Positions 1 through 6,025 of a stretch of 8,379 nt of DNA are shown here, piece by piece. Location: the NCBI GenBank assembly GCA_036503065.1, contig DASXXM010000708.1, forward strand, positions 1-8,379, written 5' to 3'. This DNA is from DATEPR01 sp036503065. Lineage in GTDB: Bacteria; Actinomycetota; Actinomycetes; Mycobacteriales; Pseudonocardiaceae. A program made the position numbers and the translations under genes. The first letter of the stretch is position 1. Each line of letters starts with the position of its first letter. The notes under the pieces are model-generated. The model was not told the origin of the DNA and made no database searches. It worked only from the letters and a program-made list of their open reading frames with translations.

Positions 1-327
1 GGCGAAGAATGGCCGGAGTACCTTCTCCGCCACGTTGGGCAACAGTTGTTCGCCGTCGGGGTAGCTGTCGCCGAGGGCGGCGGGCGGCTGGCTCGGGCCG
101 CCGTAACGGAAGTAGAACTCGGGCGCGATGAAGATCTTCAGGGTCTTGTTGTCGCCCAGTTTCTGGGCGAACGTGGTCCTGGTCCATTCGGCGACCTGGC
201 AGAGCGTTTGCGCCCGCAGTTCGGCGTCCTGCCGATAGGCGTTGAACGACGTGTTCGGTAGGACCTGGGTCGGCTGCGAGGTGACCGACCCGTAGCCGAT
301 GATCTGTATTCCGGTGTAGTTCGGCAT
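1..327 (-). CDS. Partial CDS: N-terminus of a putative nitrilase-superfamily (carbon-nitrogen hydrolase-like) protein
   Basis: An open frame of 109 codons reads leftwards from an ATG at 327 and leaves the window at base 1 without a stop. A GGAG (minus strand, complement of 334-337) lies 6 bases before the ATG, which supports this start. Residues 64-74 form a predicted beta strand ending in IAPEFYFR. This resembles the strand in nitrilase-family amidases and nitrilases that ends with the first catalytic residue, glutamate, here Glu70. The Lys and Cys of the triad would lie beyond the window, so the assignment rests on one motif. No signal peptide or membrane segment is visible. Codon use is typical of the host, with few A/T third positions. 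The gene lies 138 bases downstream of the RhiA-like gene on the same strand and may share its transcript, although the hairpins between them could separate the two. The substrate is unknown. Confidence 0.6.
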   Translation of the reverse strand, partial: MPNYTGIQIIGYGSVTSQPTQVLPNTSFNAYRQDAELRAQTLCQVAEWTRTTFAQKLGDNKTLKIFIAPEFYFRYGGPSQPPAALGDSYPDGEQLLPNVAEKVLRPFFA

Positions 328-364
328 ACGGAACTCCAGGGGATTCGTGGTGGGTTCAGGCAGG

Positions 365-458
365 CGGGGGCGCGGCGCGCGGGACAGGACGCGCCGCGCC
401 CCCGGTGGCGACGACGTGGTCGCCACCGATCGGTGCGCCGTGCCGGGGCGGCGCACCG
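365..458 (-). terminator. Three tandem GC-rich hairpins between the two minus-strand genes
   Basis: Three perfect inverted repeats lie almost without spacing. The first has arms 365-379 and 390-404 (15 bp, 10-base loop). The second has arms 403-412 and 419-428 (10 bp, 6-base loop). The third has arms 431-440 and 449-458 (10 bp, 8-base loop). Hairpins one and two share two bases. In the minus-strand reading direction the array starts 7 bases after the stop of the RhiA-like gene and ends about 37 bases before the next ATG. No run of U follows any stem. The role is inferred: a multi-hairpin terminator or attenuator of the type common in high-GC actinobacteria, or an RNA-stability element that sets different expression of the two genes. 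Confidence 0.55.
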
Positions 459-465
459 GGCCGGG

Positions 466-1092
466 TCAGCTCTGACCGGACGAGATCTGCCAGGTGTTCA
501 TCGCGGTCAGCACGGCCACCATGTCGAAGGTGGCGTCGAAGCTGACGTTCGCCGAGTTGGTGATCTGCTCGTGGTCCAGCACCTGGCCCTGCTCGAACGT
601 GCCCGCGGTGACCCAGTACTCCGGGTGCGGGGTGAACACGAGGTTCATGTTCGGCTGGGCCTGCACGGCGAACACGCCCGCGTTGGACATGCCGATGCCG
701 ACGGTGGCCGTGCCGATGGGCACCGTGGACATCTCGCGGATGTAGAGCGAACCCAGTTCGGGCACGCCCGCCGCACCGCCCGGCCGGAAGGTGAAGGCGC
801 CGTTGCGGTAGTCGAACAGGACCTGGTTGGCCGACAGGTCGTCCGGGTCGGCGGATTGGGTCTGCTGTGCGACGAAGGTCACGCCGGGCTGGAGCGATCC
901 GGTCTGCGACCAGACGAAGCTGTAGTCCAGCGTCCAGGAGAACTTCACGGTCGTCAGCGGCCAGGCAGGCGCGGTCATCCAGGCCAGCGACAGCGCGTCG
1001 GGCACGCCGAGGTCCACCGGCGTCTGGTAGATGCACAGGTCCTGGTACTGCGTCGAATTGTTGGTCACGGTGAGGGAATACTGTGTGGACAC
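466..1092 (-). CDS. RhiA-like protein of unknown function
   Basis: This 208-residue protein starts at a GTG at 1092 and is preceded by GAGGAG (complement of 1101-1106) with an 8-base spacer, a strong ribosome binding site that decides the start. A nearby ATG at 1108 belongs to another frame. The sequence has no signal peptide, no membrane segment, one cysteine (Cys20) and many short Val/Thr/Ser-rich strands, suggesting a soluble all-beta protein. Notable blocks are SLAWMT at 35-40, WTLDYSFVWSQTG at 53-65, GSLYIREMSTVP at 114-125, and VGIGMSNAGVFAVQAQPN at 131-148 followed by FTPHPEYW at 153-160. From memory these blocks resemble proteins annotated RhiA, first known as a quorum-regulated rhizosphere-expressed protein of Rhizobium leguminosarum. 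The biochemical role of that family is not established. It is followed by the putative hydrolase gene on the same strand. The coding assignment is firm; the family name is moderate. Confidence 0.75.
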   Translation of the reverse strand: MSTQYSLTVTNNSTQYQDLCIYQTPVDLGVPDALSLAWMTAPAWPLTTVKFSWTLDYSFVWSQTGSLQPGVTFVAQQTQSADPDDLSANQVLFDYRNGAFTFRPGGAAGVPELGSLYIREMSTVPIGTATVGIGMSNAGVFAVQAQPNMNLVFTPHPEYWVTAGTFEQGQVLDHEQITNSANVSFDATFDMVAVLTAMNTWQISSGQS

Positions 1093-1192
1093 GGTTAATA
1101 CTCCTCATGATGCGGAAGGGTGGTGGGACGAAACGTCTGGGACGGCCCGTGGAATAAATGCGGTTTCTGGACATTTCCGTGCGGGCTCACCA

Positions 1193-1221
1193 AGTAGACA
1201 CCTGTAGAATGAAAGGGTCAA
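1193..1221 (-). promoter_or_regulatory. Possible sigma70-type promoter for the RhiA-like gene
   Basis: On the minus strand, TTGACC (complement of 1216-1221, 5 of 6 to the -35 consensus) is followed after 17 bases by TCTACT (complement of 1193-1198, 4 of 6 to the -10 consensus). Transcription would start near 1186, leaving a leader of about 94 bases before the GTG at 1092. The surrounding gene-free stretch 1093-1337 is visibly richer in A+T than the flanking genes, as expected for a divergent promoter region. I saw no convincing -10/-35 pair for the plus-strand gene at 1338. Confidence 0.4.
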
Positions 1222-1337
1222 GAACTGTGGATGTCACCCGATGGAGCGGTCCATACCTTTACGGAGTGCAATCATTGGGCGGCTGCCGGATCATTGTTTC
1301 GCAACGTTCGCGATCGACCGCGTGGTGAAAGCGTGAT

Positions 1338-1667
1338 GTGGTGAACTGTCGAATCTGTGGTCGTCCGATGGCGTCCGGCGGCACCGGGCGGCCACGGCTG
1401 TACTGCTCGCCCGCATGCCGCCAGCGGGCCTACCGGGGCCGTCGCGCCGTGGTGGGACATCCGGACGGCGCGTTCGGTGTGGTCGGCGCATTGGCCGGTC
1501 AGCTACGGGAAAACGCCGAGTTGATCGTGCGGCTGGCGACCGGCTGGGTGCCGCCTGCCGAGGTGGACGGCGTGACGCTGGCGCGCCTGCTCGCCGACAC
1601 CGACCACCTGGCCGCCCAGTTACGCGACGTCGGGGCGCTGCTGGCGGACGAGCAGGCGGAAACGTGA
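1338..1667 (+). CDS. Small zinc-ribbon protein, function unknown
   Basis: This 109-residue protein begins at a GTG at 1338; a second GTG follows at 1341. Only a weak GAAAG lies upstream, so the exact start is uncertain. The N-terminus has four cysteines, Cys4, Cys7, Cys23 and Cys27, in a C-x2-C-x15-C-x3-C pattern that should bind one zinc ion. The second pair sits in LYCSPACRQRAYRGRR (21-36), a basic stretch typical of small actinobacterial zinc-ribbon proteins that may contact nucleic acid. Residues from about 50 to 107 are predicted helical and rich in Leu, Ala and acidic residues, perhaps a dimerisation region. Codon 95 is TTA, a rare leucine codon in such genomes; expression could depend on the matching tRNA (bldA-type control), which is an inference. 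No partner gene shows what it does. The ribbon is clear, the role is not. Confidence 0.75.
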   Translation: MVNCRICGRPMASGGTGRPRLYCSPACRQRAYRGRRAVVGHPDGAFGVVGALAGQLRENAELIVRLATGWVPPAEVDGVTLARLLADTDHLAAQLRDVGALLADEQAET

Positions 1668-1887
1668 CGGAACGCATGACAGAACCGAACGTGGACGAAA
1701 GCCTCCCGATGCCGTTCGGCGCGTTCATGACCGGCGCGCCGGTCGCCCGATCGGCCCAGTGCACACCGATTACTCCGGCGTTGATGCGCACCGAATCGTT
1801 ACCCGGAAATCATCGGCGTGCGCCGAGGTCGGTTCGCCGGACCGTTAATGGCGCGCGCTTTCGCGCGGCTTCGGGCAGTATGTCCGG

Positions 1888-2403
1888 ATGGTATGGACAG
1901 CACCTGACGTCAAGCCGGTCGACGAACCGTTCATCGCCGACGAGCGCACCATGCTGGTGGCGTTCCTCGACGTACACCGGGACTACCTGTTGCAGAAGTG
2001 CGCAGGCCTCACCGGTGCGCAGTTGGCGCGCCAACCGGTGTCGCCGTCGAATCTGTCGCTGCTCGGCCTGATCCGGCACATGGCCGAGGTGGAACGCGCC
2101 TGGTTCCGTCGCCGCGTCCGTGGTTCGGACCTGCCGATGCTGTACTCGCGGCCGGACAACGATGATGCCGACTTCACCGAACTGGACCCGGAACGGGCCG
2201 AAGCGGAGTACGCGACCCTGCTGCGGGAGCGGGACCTCGCCCGCGAGGCCGTTGTCGACGTCGGACTGGACGACAGGTTCGTGCACACCCGTTGGGGCGA
2301 GATGTCCCTGCGCTGGGTGTTCCACCACATGATCTGTGAGTACGCCCAACACAACGGCCACGCCGACCTGATCAGGGAGGCCATCGACGGTGTCAGGAGC
2401 TGA
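1888..2403 (+). CDS. DinB superfamily protein (DUF664-like), putative metal-dependent enzyme
   Basis: This is a 171-residue protein, a usual length for the DinB/DUF664 four-helix-bundle family. LGLIRHMAEVERAWF (59-73) contains His64, and ICEYAQHNGHADLIRE (149-164) contains His155 and His158. These two blocks are typical of the family, and their histidines are the likely metal ligands together with others such as His146 or His147. Characterised relatives include mycothiol- and bacillithiol-dependent transferases and isomerases, but most DUF664 proteins have no known reaction, so no substrate is assigned. The ATG at 1888 has no strong ribosome binding site. A 6-bp GC hairpin (1852-1857 with 1862-1867) lies 20 bases upstream. 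The gene ends 45 bases before argC on the same strand, but argC has its own promoter, so the pairing is probably accidental. Confidence 0.85.
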   Translation: MVWTAPDVKPVDEPFIADERTMLVAFLDVHRDYLLQKCAGLTGAQLARQPVSPSNLSLLGLIRHMAEVERAWFRRRVRGSDLPMLYSRPDNDDADFTELDPERAEAEYATLLRERDLAREAVVDVGLDDRFVHTRWGEMSLRWVFHHMICEYAQHNGHADLIREAIDGVRS

Positions 2404-2412
2404 TGGCATGGA

Positions 2413-2447
2413 TTGATTGAACTTGCACGCTAGTGCATAATCATCCA
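2413..2447 (+). promoter_or_regulatory. argC promoter with overlapping ARG-box-like operators
   Basis: TTGATT (2413-2418) and CATAAT (2436-2441), separated by 17 bases, form a plausible sigma70-type promoter. Its start point would be at about 2448-2449, the argC ATG itself. Three 14-base segments with the ARG-box layout (TGAAT-4 bases-ATTCA in E. coli) overlap it at exact 10-base steps: 2414-2427 (7 of 10 arm bases match), 2424-2437 (a perfect TGCAC/GTGCA inverted repeat) and 2434-2447 (TGCAT-AATC-ATCCA, 8 of 10). ArgR with bound arginine would cover the -10 element and block initiation. The operator call is inferred from position, resemblance and the argR gene in the operon. Confidence 0.65.
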
Positions 2448-2448
2448 C

Positions 2449-3477
2449 ATGGTGACGCGGGTGGCGGTGGCGGGCGCGAGCGGTTATGCGGGCGGCGAAC
2501 TGCTACGCCTGCTGTTGGCACACCCGGAAGTCGAGATCGGTGCCCTGACCGCGGGCGGCAGCGCGGGCACCCGGCTGATCGAACACCAACCGCACCTCGT
2601 TCCCCTGGCCGACCGGGTGCTCGCCGACACGACGCCGGACACCATGGCCGGTCACGACGTCGTCTTCCTGGCCCTGCCACACGGCAGGTCCGCCGAACTC
2701 GCCGCCGCCATCGACCCGGACACACTCGTCGTGGACTGCGGCGCGGACCACCGGCTCACCAGCGCCGGCGCCTGGACCCGCTGGTACGGCGGCCAGCACG
2801 CCGGCGCCTGGCCTTACGGCCTGCCCGAACTGCCGGGCGTGCGCGCGACGCTGGTCGGTGCCCGCCGGATCGCCGTGCCGGGCTGCTACCCGACCGCCGT
2901 CAGCATCGCGCTCGCGCCTGCCCTGGCCGCAGGCCTGGTCGAACCCGACGTGCAGGCGGTCGCGGTCAGCGGCACGTCCGGCGCGGGCCGCGCCCTCAAA
3001 CCGCACCTGCTGGCCACCGAGGTCATGGGCGCCGCGTCCGCCTACGGCGTCGGCGGCACGCACCGCCACACCCCGGAGATCGCGCAGAACCTCACCGCCG
3101 CGGCCGGCACCCAGGTCACCGTGTCGTTCACGCCGGTGCTGGTGCCGATGTCCCGCGGCATCCTGGCCACCTGCTCCGCCCCGGTCCGGTCCGGAGTGGA
3201 CACCGAAGCCGCCAACAGGACCTACCAGGCCGCCTACGCGGACGAGCCGTTCGTACACCTGCTGCCCGACGGCGTCTGGCCCACCACGTCGGCCACACTC
3301 GGCGGCAACGCGGTGCACCTCCAGTTCACCGTGGACGCCGACGCCGGCAGGCTGATCGTGGTGTCCGCCGTGGACAACCTGACCAAGGGCACCGCGGGCG
3401 CCGCCATCCAGTCGATGAACCTGGCACTCGGCTTCCCGGAAACCACCGGGCTTTCCACCGTCGGGATGGCGCCATGA
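2449..3477 (+). CDS. argC: N-acetyl-gamma-glutamyl-phosphate reductase
   Basis: ArgC reduces N-acetylglutamyl-5-phosphate to N-acetylglutamate 5-semialdehyde with NADPH, the third step of acetylated arginine synthesis in the cytoplasm. The 342-residue length is normal. The N-terminal Rossmann motif GASGYAGGE is at 9-17. The active-site cysteine, Cys146, sits in PGCYPTA (144-150), and the histidine region HRHTPE is at 205-210. SGTSGAGR (174-181) and VDNLTKGTAGAA (308-319) are further family blocks. The ATG at 2449 is chosen because it gives the standard N-terminus and no earlier in-frame start exists. No ribosome binding site precedes it, which fits the leaderless mRNA suggested by the promoter position. 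The stop overlaps the next ATG by 4 bases (ATGA), so translation is probably coupled. It is the first gene of the arginine operon. Confidence 0.97.
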   Translation: MVTRVAVAGASGYAGGELLRLLLAHPEVEIGALTAGGSAGTRLIEHQPHLVPLADRVLADTTPDTMAGHDVVFLALPHGRSAELAAAIDPDTLVVDCGADHRLTSAGAWTRWYGGQHAGAWPYGLPELPGVRATLVGARRIAVPGCYPTAVSIALAPALAAGLVEPDVQAVAVSGTSGAGRALKPHLLATEVMGAASAYGVGGTHRHTPEIAQNLTAAAGTQVTVSFTPVLVPMSRGILATCSAPVRSGVDTEAANRTYQAAYADEPFVHLLPDGVWPTTSATLGGNAVHLQFTVDADAGRLIVVSAVDNLTKGTAGAAIQSMNLALGFPETTGLSTVGMAP

Positions 3478-3950
3478 CCGACCTGCCGGCCGGCTTCCGG
3501 TTCGACGGCAACGTCCTGGTCAACGAAGGCCCGACGGACACGGCAGGCGGCCGGTTCGCCGGCACCGACCTGACACCGGCACAGCTGTGGACCCGCCAGG
3601 TGCTCACCGACGGCCAGTTGCGCGCCATCGCGTTCGAGCAGGCCGACGTGAGTTTCGACACGGTGCACGAGACCGCGGAACGAGTCGCGGGCGAACTGAA
3701 CATCGGCGCGGTCGAGGTCGCGGTCTGCGAGGCCGGCTTTCCCCGGCCGGTGCCCACCGTCGACGGCGACTGGAATGTCGCCACGCTCGCCACCGACGAG
3801 GGCACGGTGCTGCTCACCGACGCCGTGCTCGACCCTGACACGCTCGACGCGGTACTGGACAACATCACCGGCACCGTGCTGCTGCTCGCTTCCGGTACGT
3901 CCGGCAGGTCGCCGAGCGCCACCGAGTTCACCACCGAGTTCCACGCGCGG
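3474..3950 (+). pseudogene. argJ: argJ remnant, in frame, forming the N-terminal part of the ArgB fusion
   Basis: ArgJ (glutamate N-acetyltransferase/ornithine acetyltransferase) is normally about 385-400 residues; about 155 remain. Compared from memory with actinobacterial ArgJ, these pieces are kept in order: LPAGFRFDG (4-12), VLVNEGPTDTAGGRFAG (14-30), AQLWTRQVLTDGQLRAI (36-52), DTVHETAERVAGEL (62-75), EVAVCEAGF (81-89), TVLLTDAVLDPDTLDAVL (111-128) and TGTVLLLASGTS (132-143). Missing are the GGANAC loop, about 50 residues after the EVAV block, the KGxGM...ATM junction carrying the nucleophilic threonine, the DGCxSTND segment, and the whole C-terminal half. The oxyanion Thr-Gly reads Ala87-Gly88. 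Acetyltransferase activity is very unlikely. The frame is open and third positions are still over 90 percent G/C, so it is translated and probably constrained rather than freely decaying. It may be a retained structural domain rather than a true pseudogene. Confidence 0.7.
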
Positions 3951-4835
3951 GAACGCGCCGACGCGGCCGGTAAGGCCGAGGTGCTGATCGAGGCTCTGCC
4001 GTGGCTGCAACGGTTCCACGGTGCGATCGTGGTGGTGAAGTACGGCGGCAACGCCATGGTCGACGAGGACCTCAAGCGGGCCTTCGCGCAGGACATGGTG
4101 TTCCTGCGGTTCGCGGGTCTGCACCCGGTGGTCGTGCACGGCGGCGGACCGCAGATCTCCGCCATGCTCGACCGGCTCGGCATTCCCGGCCGGTTCGCGG
4201 GCGGCCTGCGGGTGACGACCCCGGAGACCATGGACGTGGTCCGGATGGTGCTCGTCGGCCAGGTCGCCCGCGAACTCGTCGGCCTGATCAACCAACACGG
4301 CCCGTACGCGGTCGGCATCTCCGGCGAGGACGCCCACCTGTTCACCGCGGCGCGTCGATCGGCCGTAGTGGACGGTGAACCGGTGGACATCGGCCTGGTC
4401 GGCGACGTGGTCGCGGTCAACCCGGACGCCGTGCTGGACATCGTGCGGGCCGGCCGGATCCCGGTGGTGTCGACGGTCGCGCCGGACGTGGACGGCCTGG
4501 TGCACAACGTGAACGCGGACACCGCGGCGGGCGCGCTGGCCGTCGCGCTCGGCGCGGCCAAGCTGGTCGTGCTGACCGACGTGGCGGGGCTGTACCTGAA
4601 CTGGCCGGACCGTGCCTCGCTGCGGCACGAGATCCGCGCCGACGAACTGGAGCGGGTGCTGCCCGGTCTCGCCAGTGGCATGGTGCCGAAGATGGAGGCC
4701 TGCCTGCGCGCGGTGCGCGGCGGCGTCGCGGCGGCACACGTGATCGACGGCAGGCTGGCGCATTCGCTGCTGCTGGAGGTCTTCACCACTCGTGGCGTGG
4801 GGACCATGGTGCTGCCGGACGAGGAGCCGACGTGA
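3474..4835 (+). CDS. argB: Fusion protein: ArgJ-derived remnant domain plus acetylglutamate kinase
   Basis: The frame encodes 453 residues, while ArgB alone is usually about 290-310. Residues from about 160 to 453 are a complete N-acetylglutamate kinase, which phosphorylates N-acetylglutamate with ATP in step two of the pathway. It shows the N-terminal helix KAEVLIEALPWLQRFHGA (167-184), KYGGNAM (189-195), HGGGPQI (222-228), RFAGGLRVTT (240-249), NVNADTAAGALA (345-356) and SGMVPKMEA (401-409). Residues 1 to about 157 are not part of any normal ArgB; they match shortened pieces of ArgJ, which normally occupies this place in the operon. The start is the ATG at 3474, overlapping the argC stop. 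No ATG lies near the kinase start; the in-frame GTGs at 3876 and 3978 lack a ribosome binding site, and the second would cut the N-terminal helix. The kinase should therefore be made with the extension. The N-terminal helix of arginine-sensitive kinases takes part in hexamer assembly and feedback inhibition, so the extension might change regulation; that is inference. Confidence 0.9.
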   Translation: MTDLPAGFRFDGNVLVNEGPTDTAGGRFAGTDLTPAQLWTRQVLTDGQLRAIAFEQADVSFDTVHETAERVAGELNIGAVEVAVCEAGFPRPVPTVDGDWNVATLATDEGTVLLTDAVLDPDTLDAVLDNITGTVLLLASGTSGRSPSATEFTTEFHARERADAAGKAEVLIEALPWLQRFHGAIVVVKYGGNAMVDEDLKRAFAQDMVFLRFAGLHPVVVHGGGPQISAMLDRLGIPGRFAGGLRVTTPETMDVVRMVLVGQVARELVGLINQHGPYAVGISGEDAHLFTAARRSAVVDGEPVDIGLVGDVVAVNPDAVLDIVRAGRIPVVSTVAPDVDGLVHNVNADTAAGALAVALGAAKLVVLTDVAGLYLNWPDRASLRHEIRADELERVLPGLASGMVPKMEACLRAVRGGVAAAHVIDGRLAHSLLLEVFTTRGVGTMVLPDEEPT

Positions 4836-6025
4836 TCGAATCCAATGTGGACGGCCAAGCCAAGTGGCGGTCCGTGTTCATGGACAACTACGGCACGCCC
4901 GAACTCACGCTGGTGCGCGGCGACGGCCCGTGGGTGTGGGACGCGGACGGCAACCGCTATCTCGACCTGGTCGGCGGCATCGCGGTGAACGTGCTGGGTC
5001 ACGCCCATCCGGCTGTGGTGGCCGCGGTGACCGAGCAGATCGCGGTGCTGGGCCACACGTCGAACCTGTACGTGAACCCGGTCGCGGTCGAGTTGGCCGA
5101 AGCCCTGCTCGACGTCACCGGTTTCGCCGGTCACGGCCGGGTGCTGTTCTGCAACTCCGGCGCGGAGGCACTCGAAGCCGCGTTCAAGATCACCCGACTG
5201 ACCGGCCGCGACCAGGTCGTCGCCTGCCACGGCGCGTTCCACGGCCGCACCATGGGCGCGCTGGCCCTGACCGGCCAACCCGCCAAGCGCACCCCGTTCG
5301 AACCGCTCACCCCCGGCGTCACGCACGTGCCCTTCGGGGACGTCGCGGCACTCGACAAGGCCGTCACCACGGACACCGCGGCCGTCGTCGTGGAACCGGT
5401 GCTCGGCGAGGGCGGTGTCGTCCCGGCGCCGGACGGCTACCTGGCCGCGGCCCGCGAGATCACCAGCCGGTCCGGCGCGCTGCTCGTGGTGGACGAGGTG
5501 CAGACCGGTCTCGGCCGGCTGGGCACCTGGTTCGCCTTCCAACAGGCCGGCATCACCCCGGACCTGATCACGCTGGCGAAGGGCCTCGGCGGCGGGCTGC
5601 CGCTGGGTGCGGTGATCGGCATCGGCGCGGCAGGCGACCTGCTCGCGCCCGGCCAGCACGGCACCACGTTCGGTGGCAACCCGGTCTGCTGCGCGGCCGG
5701 GCTGGCGGTGCTGCGTACCATCGCCGCCGACCGGCTGGCCGACCACGCCGCCGTGATCGGCAAGGAGATCGCCCGTGGCGTCGAGGACCTGCACCACCCG
5801 CTGGTCAGCGGCGTGCGCGGGGCCGGGCTGCTGCTGGGCATCACGTTGCGCCGCCCGGTGGCCGCCACCGTCGCGTCCGCCGCGCAACGCGCCGGCTACC
5901 TGATCAACCCGGTCCAGCCCGACGTGTTGCGGCTGGCCCCACCGCTGGTCATCGACCACCAGCAGGCCCACGACTTCGTCGCCGCACTGCCCGCCGCCCT
6001 GACCGCGGCGGGGGAGGAGAACTGA
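4832..6025 (+). CDS. argD: Acetylornithine aminotransferase
   Basis: ArgD is a PLP-dependent class III aminotransferase that converts N-acetylglutamate semialdehyde and glutamate to N-acetylornithine and 2-oxoglutarate. The protein has 397 residues, the usual length. FCNSGAEALEAAFK (106-119) forms part of the cofactor phosphate site, DEVQTGLGR (221-229) holds the aspartate that contacts the PLP ring nitrogen, and Lys250 in TLAKGLGGGLP is the Schiff-base lysine. GTTFGGNP (277-284) is the class III motif from the partner subunit. It begins at a GTG whose GTGA overlaps the argB stop, indicating translational coupling. It ends in TGATG shared with argF. Its product, N-acetylornithine, is what an intact ArgJ would deacetylate, and no such enzyme is encoded in this window. 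Confidence 0.96.
   Translation: MIESNVDGQAKWRSVFMDNYGTPELTLVRGDGPWVWDADGNRYLDLVGGIAVNVLGHAHPAVVAAVTEQIAVLGHTSNLYVNPVAVELAEALLDVTGFAGHGRVLFCNSGAEALEAAFKITRLTGRDQVVACHGAFHGRTMGALALTGQPAKRTPFEPLTPGVTHVPFGDVAALDKAVTTDTAAVVVEPVLGEGGVVPAPDGYLAAAREITSRSGALLVVDEVQTGLGRLGTWFAFQQAGITPDLITLAKGLGGGLPLGAVIGIGAAGDLLAPGQHGTTFGGNPVCCAAGLAVLRTIAADRLADHAAVIGKEIARGVEDLHHPLVSGVRGAGLLLGITLRRPVAATVASAAQRAGYLINPVQPDVLRLAPPLVIDHQQAHDFVAALPAALTAAGEEN

Noticed and set aside
356..1174. Long open frames on both strands across the RhiA-like gene
   Set aside because: They are Arg/Gly/Ala/His-rich frames typical of shadows in high-GC DNA, while the 466-1092 frame has a strong ribosome binding site and a normal protein composition.
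1852..1867. A 6-bp GC hairpin (CGCGCG arms, 4-base loop) before the DinB gene
   Set aside because: Short alternating GC palindromes occur by chance in such DNA, and there is no U-tract or overlap with a ribosome binding site to suggest a role.
1664..2071. A plus-strand open frame starting GTGA at the zinc-ribbon stop and running into the DinB gene
   Set aside because: Its first 35 or so codons have G/C-rich third positions and the start overlaps like an operon gene, but the bias then fades, it has no recognisable motif, and it overlaps about 180 bases of the well-supported DinB frame. At most a decayed fragment; bases 1668-1887 are treated as intergenic.
3876..3980. A possible separate argB start at the in-frame GTG codons 3876 or 3978
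   Set aside because: Neither has a Shine-Dalgarno sequence; the first lies within the conserved ArgJ block TVLLLASG and the second would remove the start of the conserved ArgB N-terminal helix.
3326..5971. An 881-codon minus-strand open frame across argB and argD
   Set aside because: Antisense shadow of two clear enzyme genes; its composition is low-complexity and it has no motifs. Long stop-free antisense frames are expected at this GC content.
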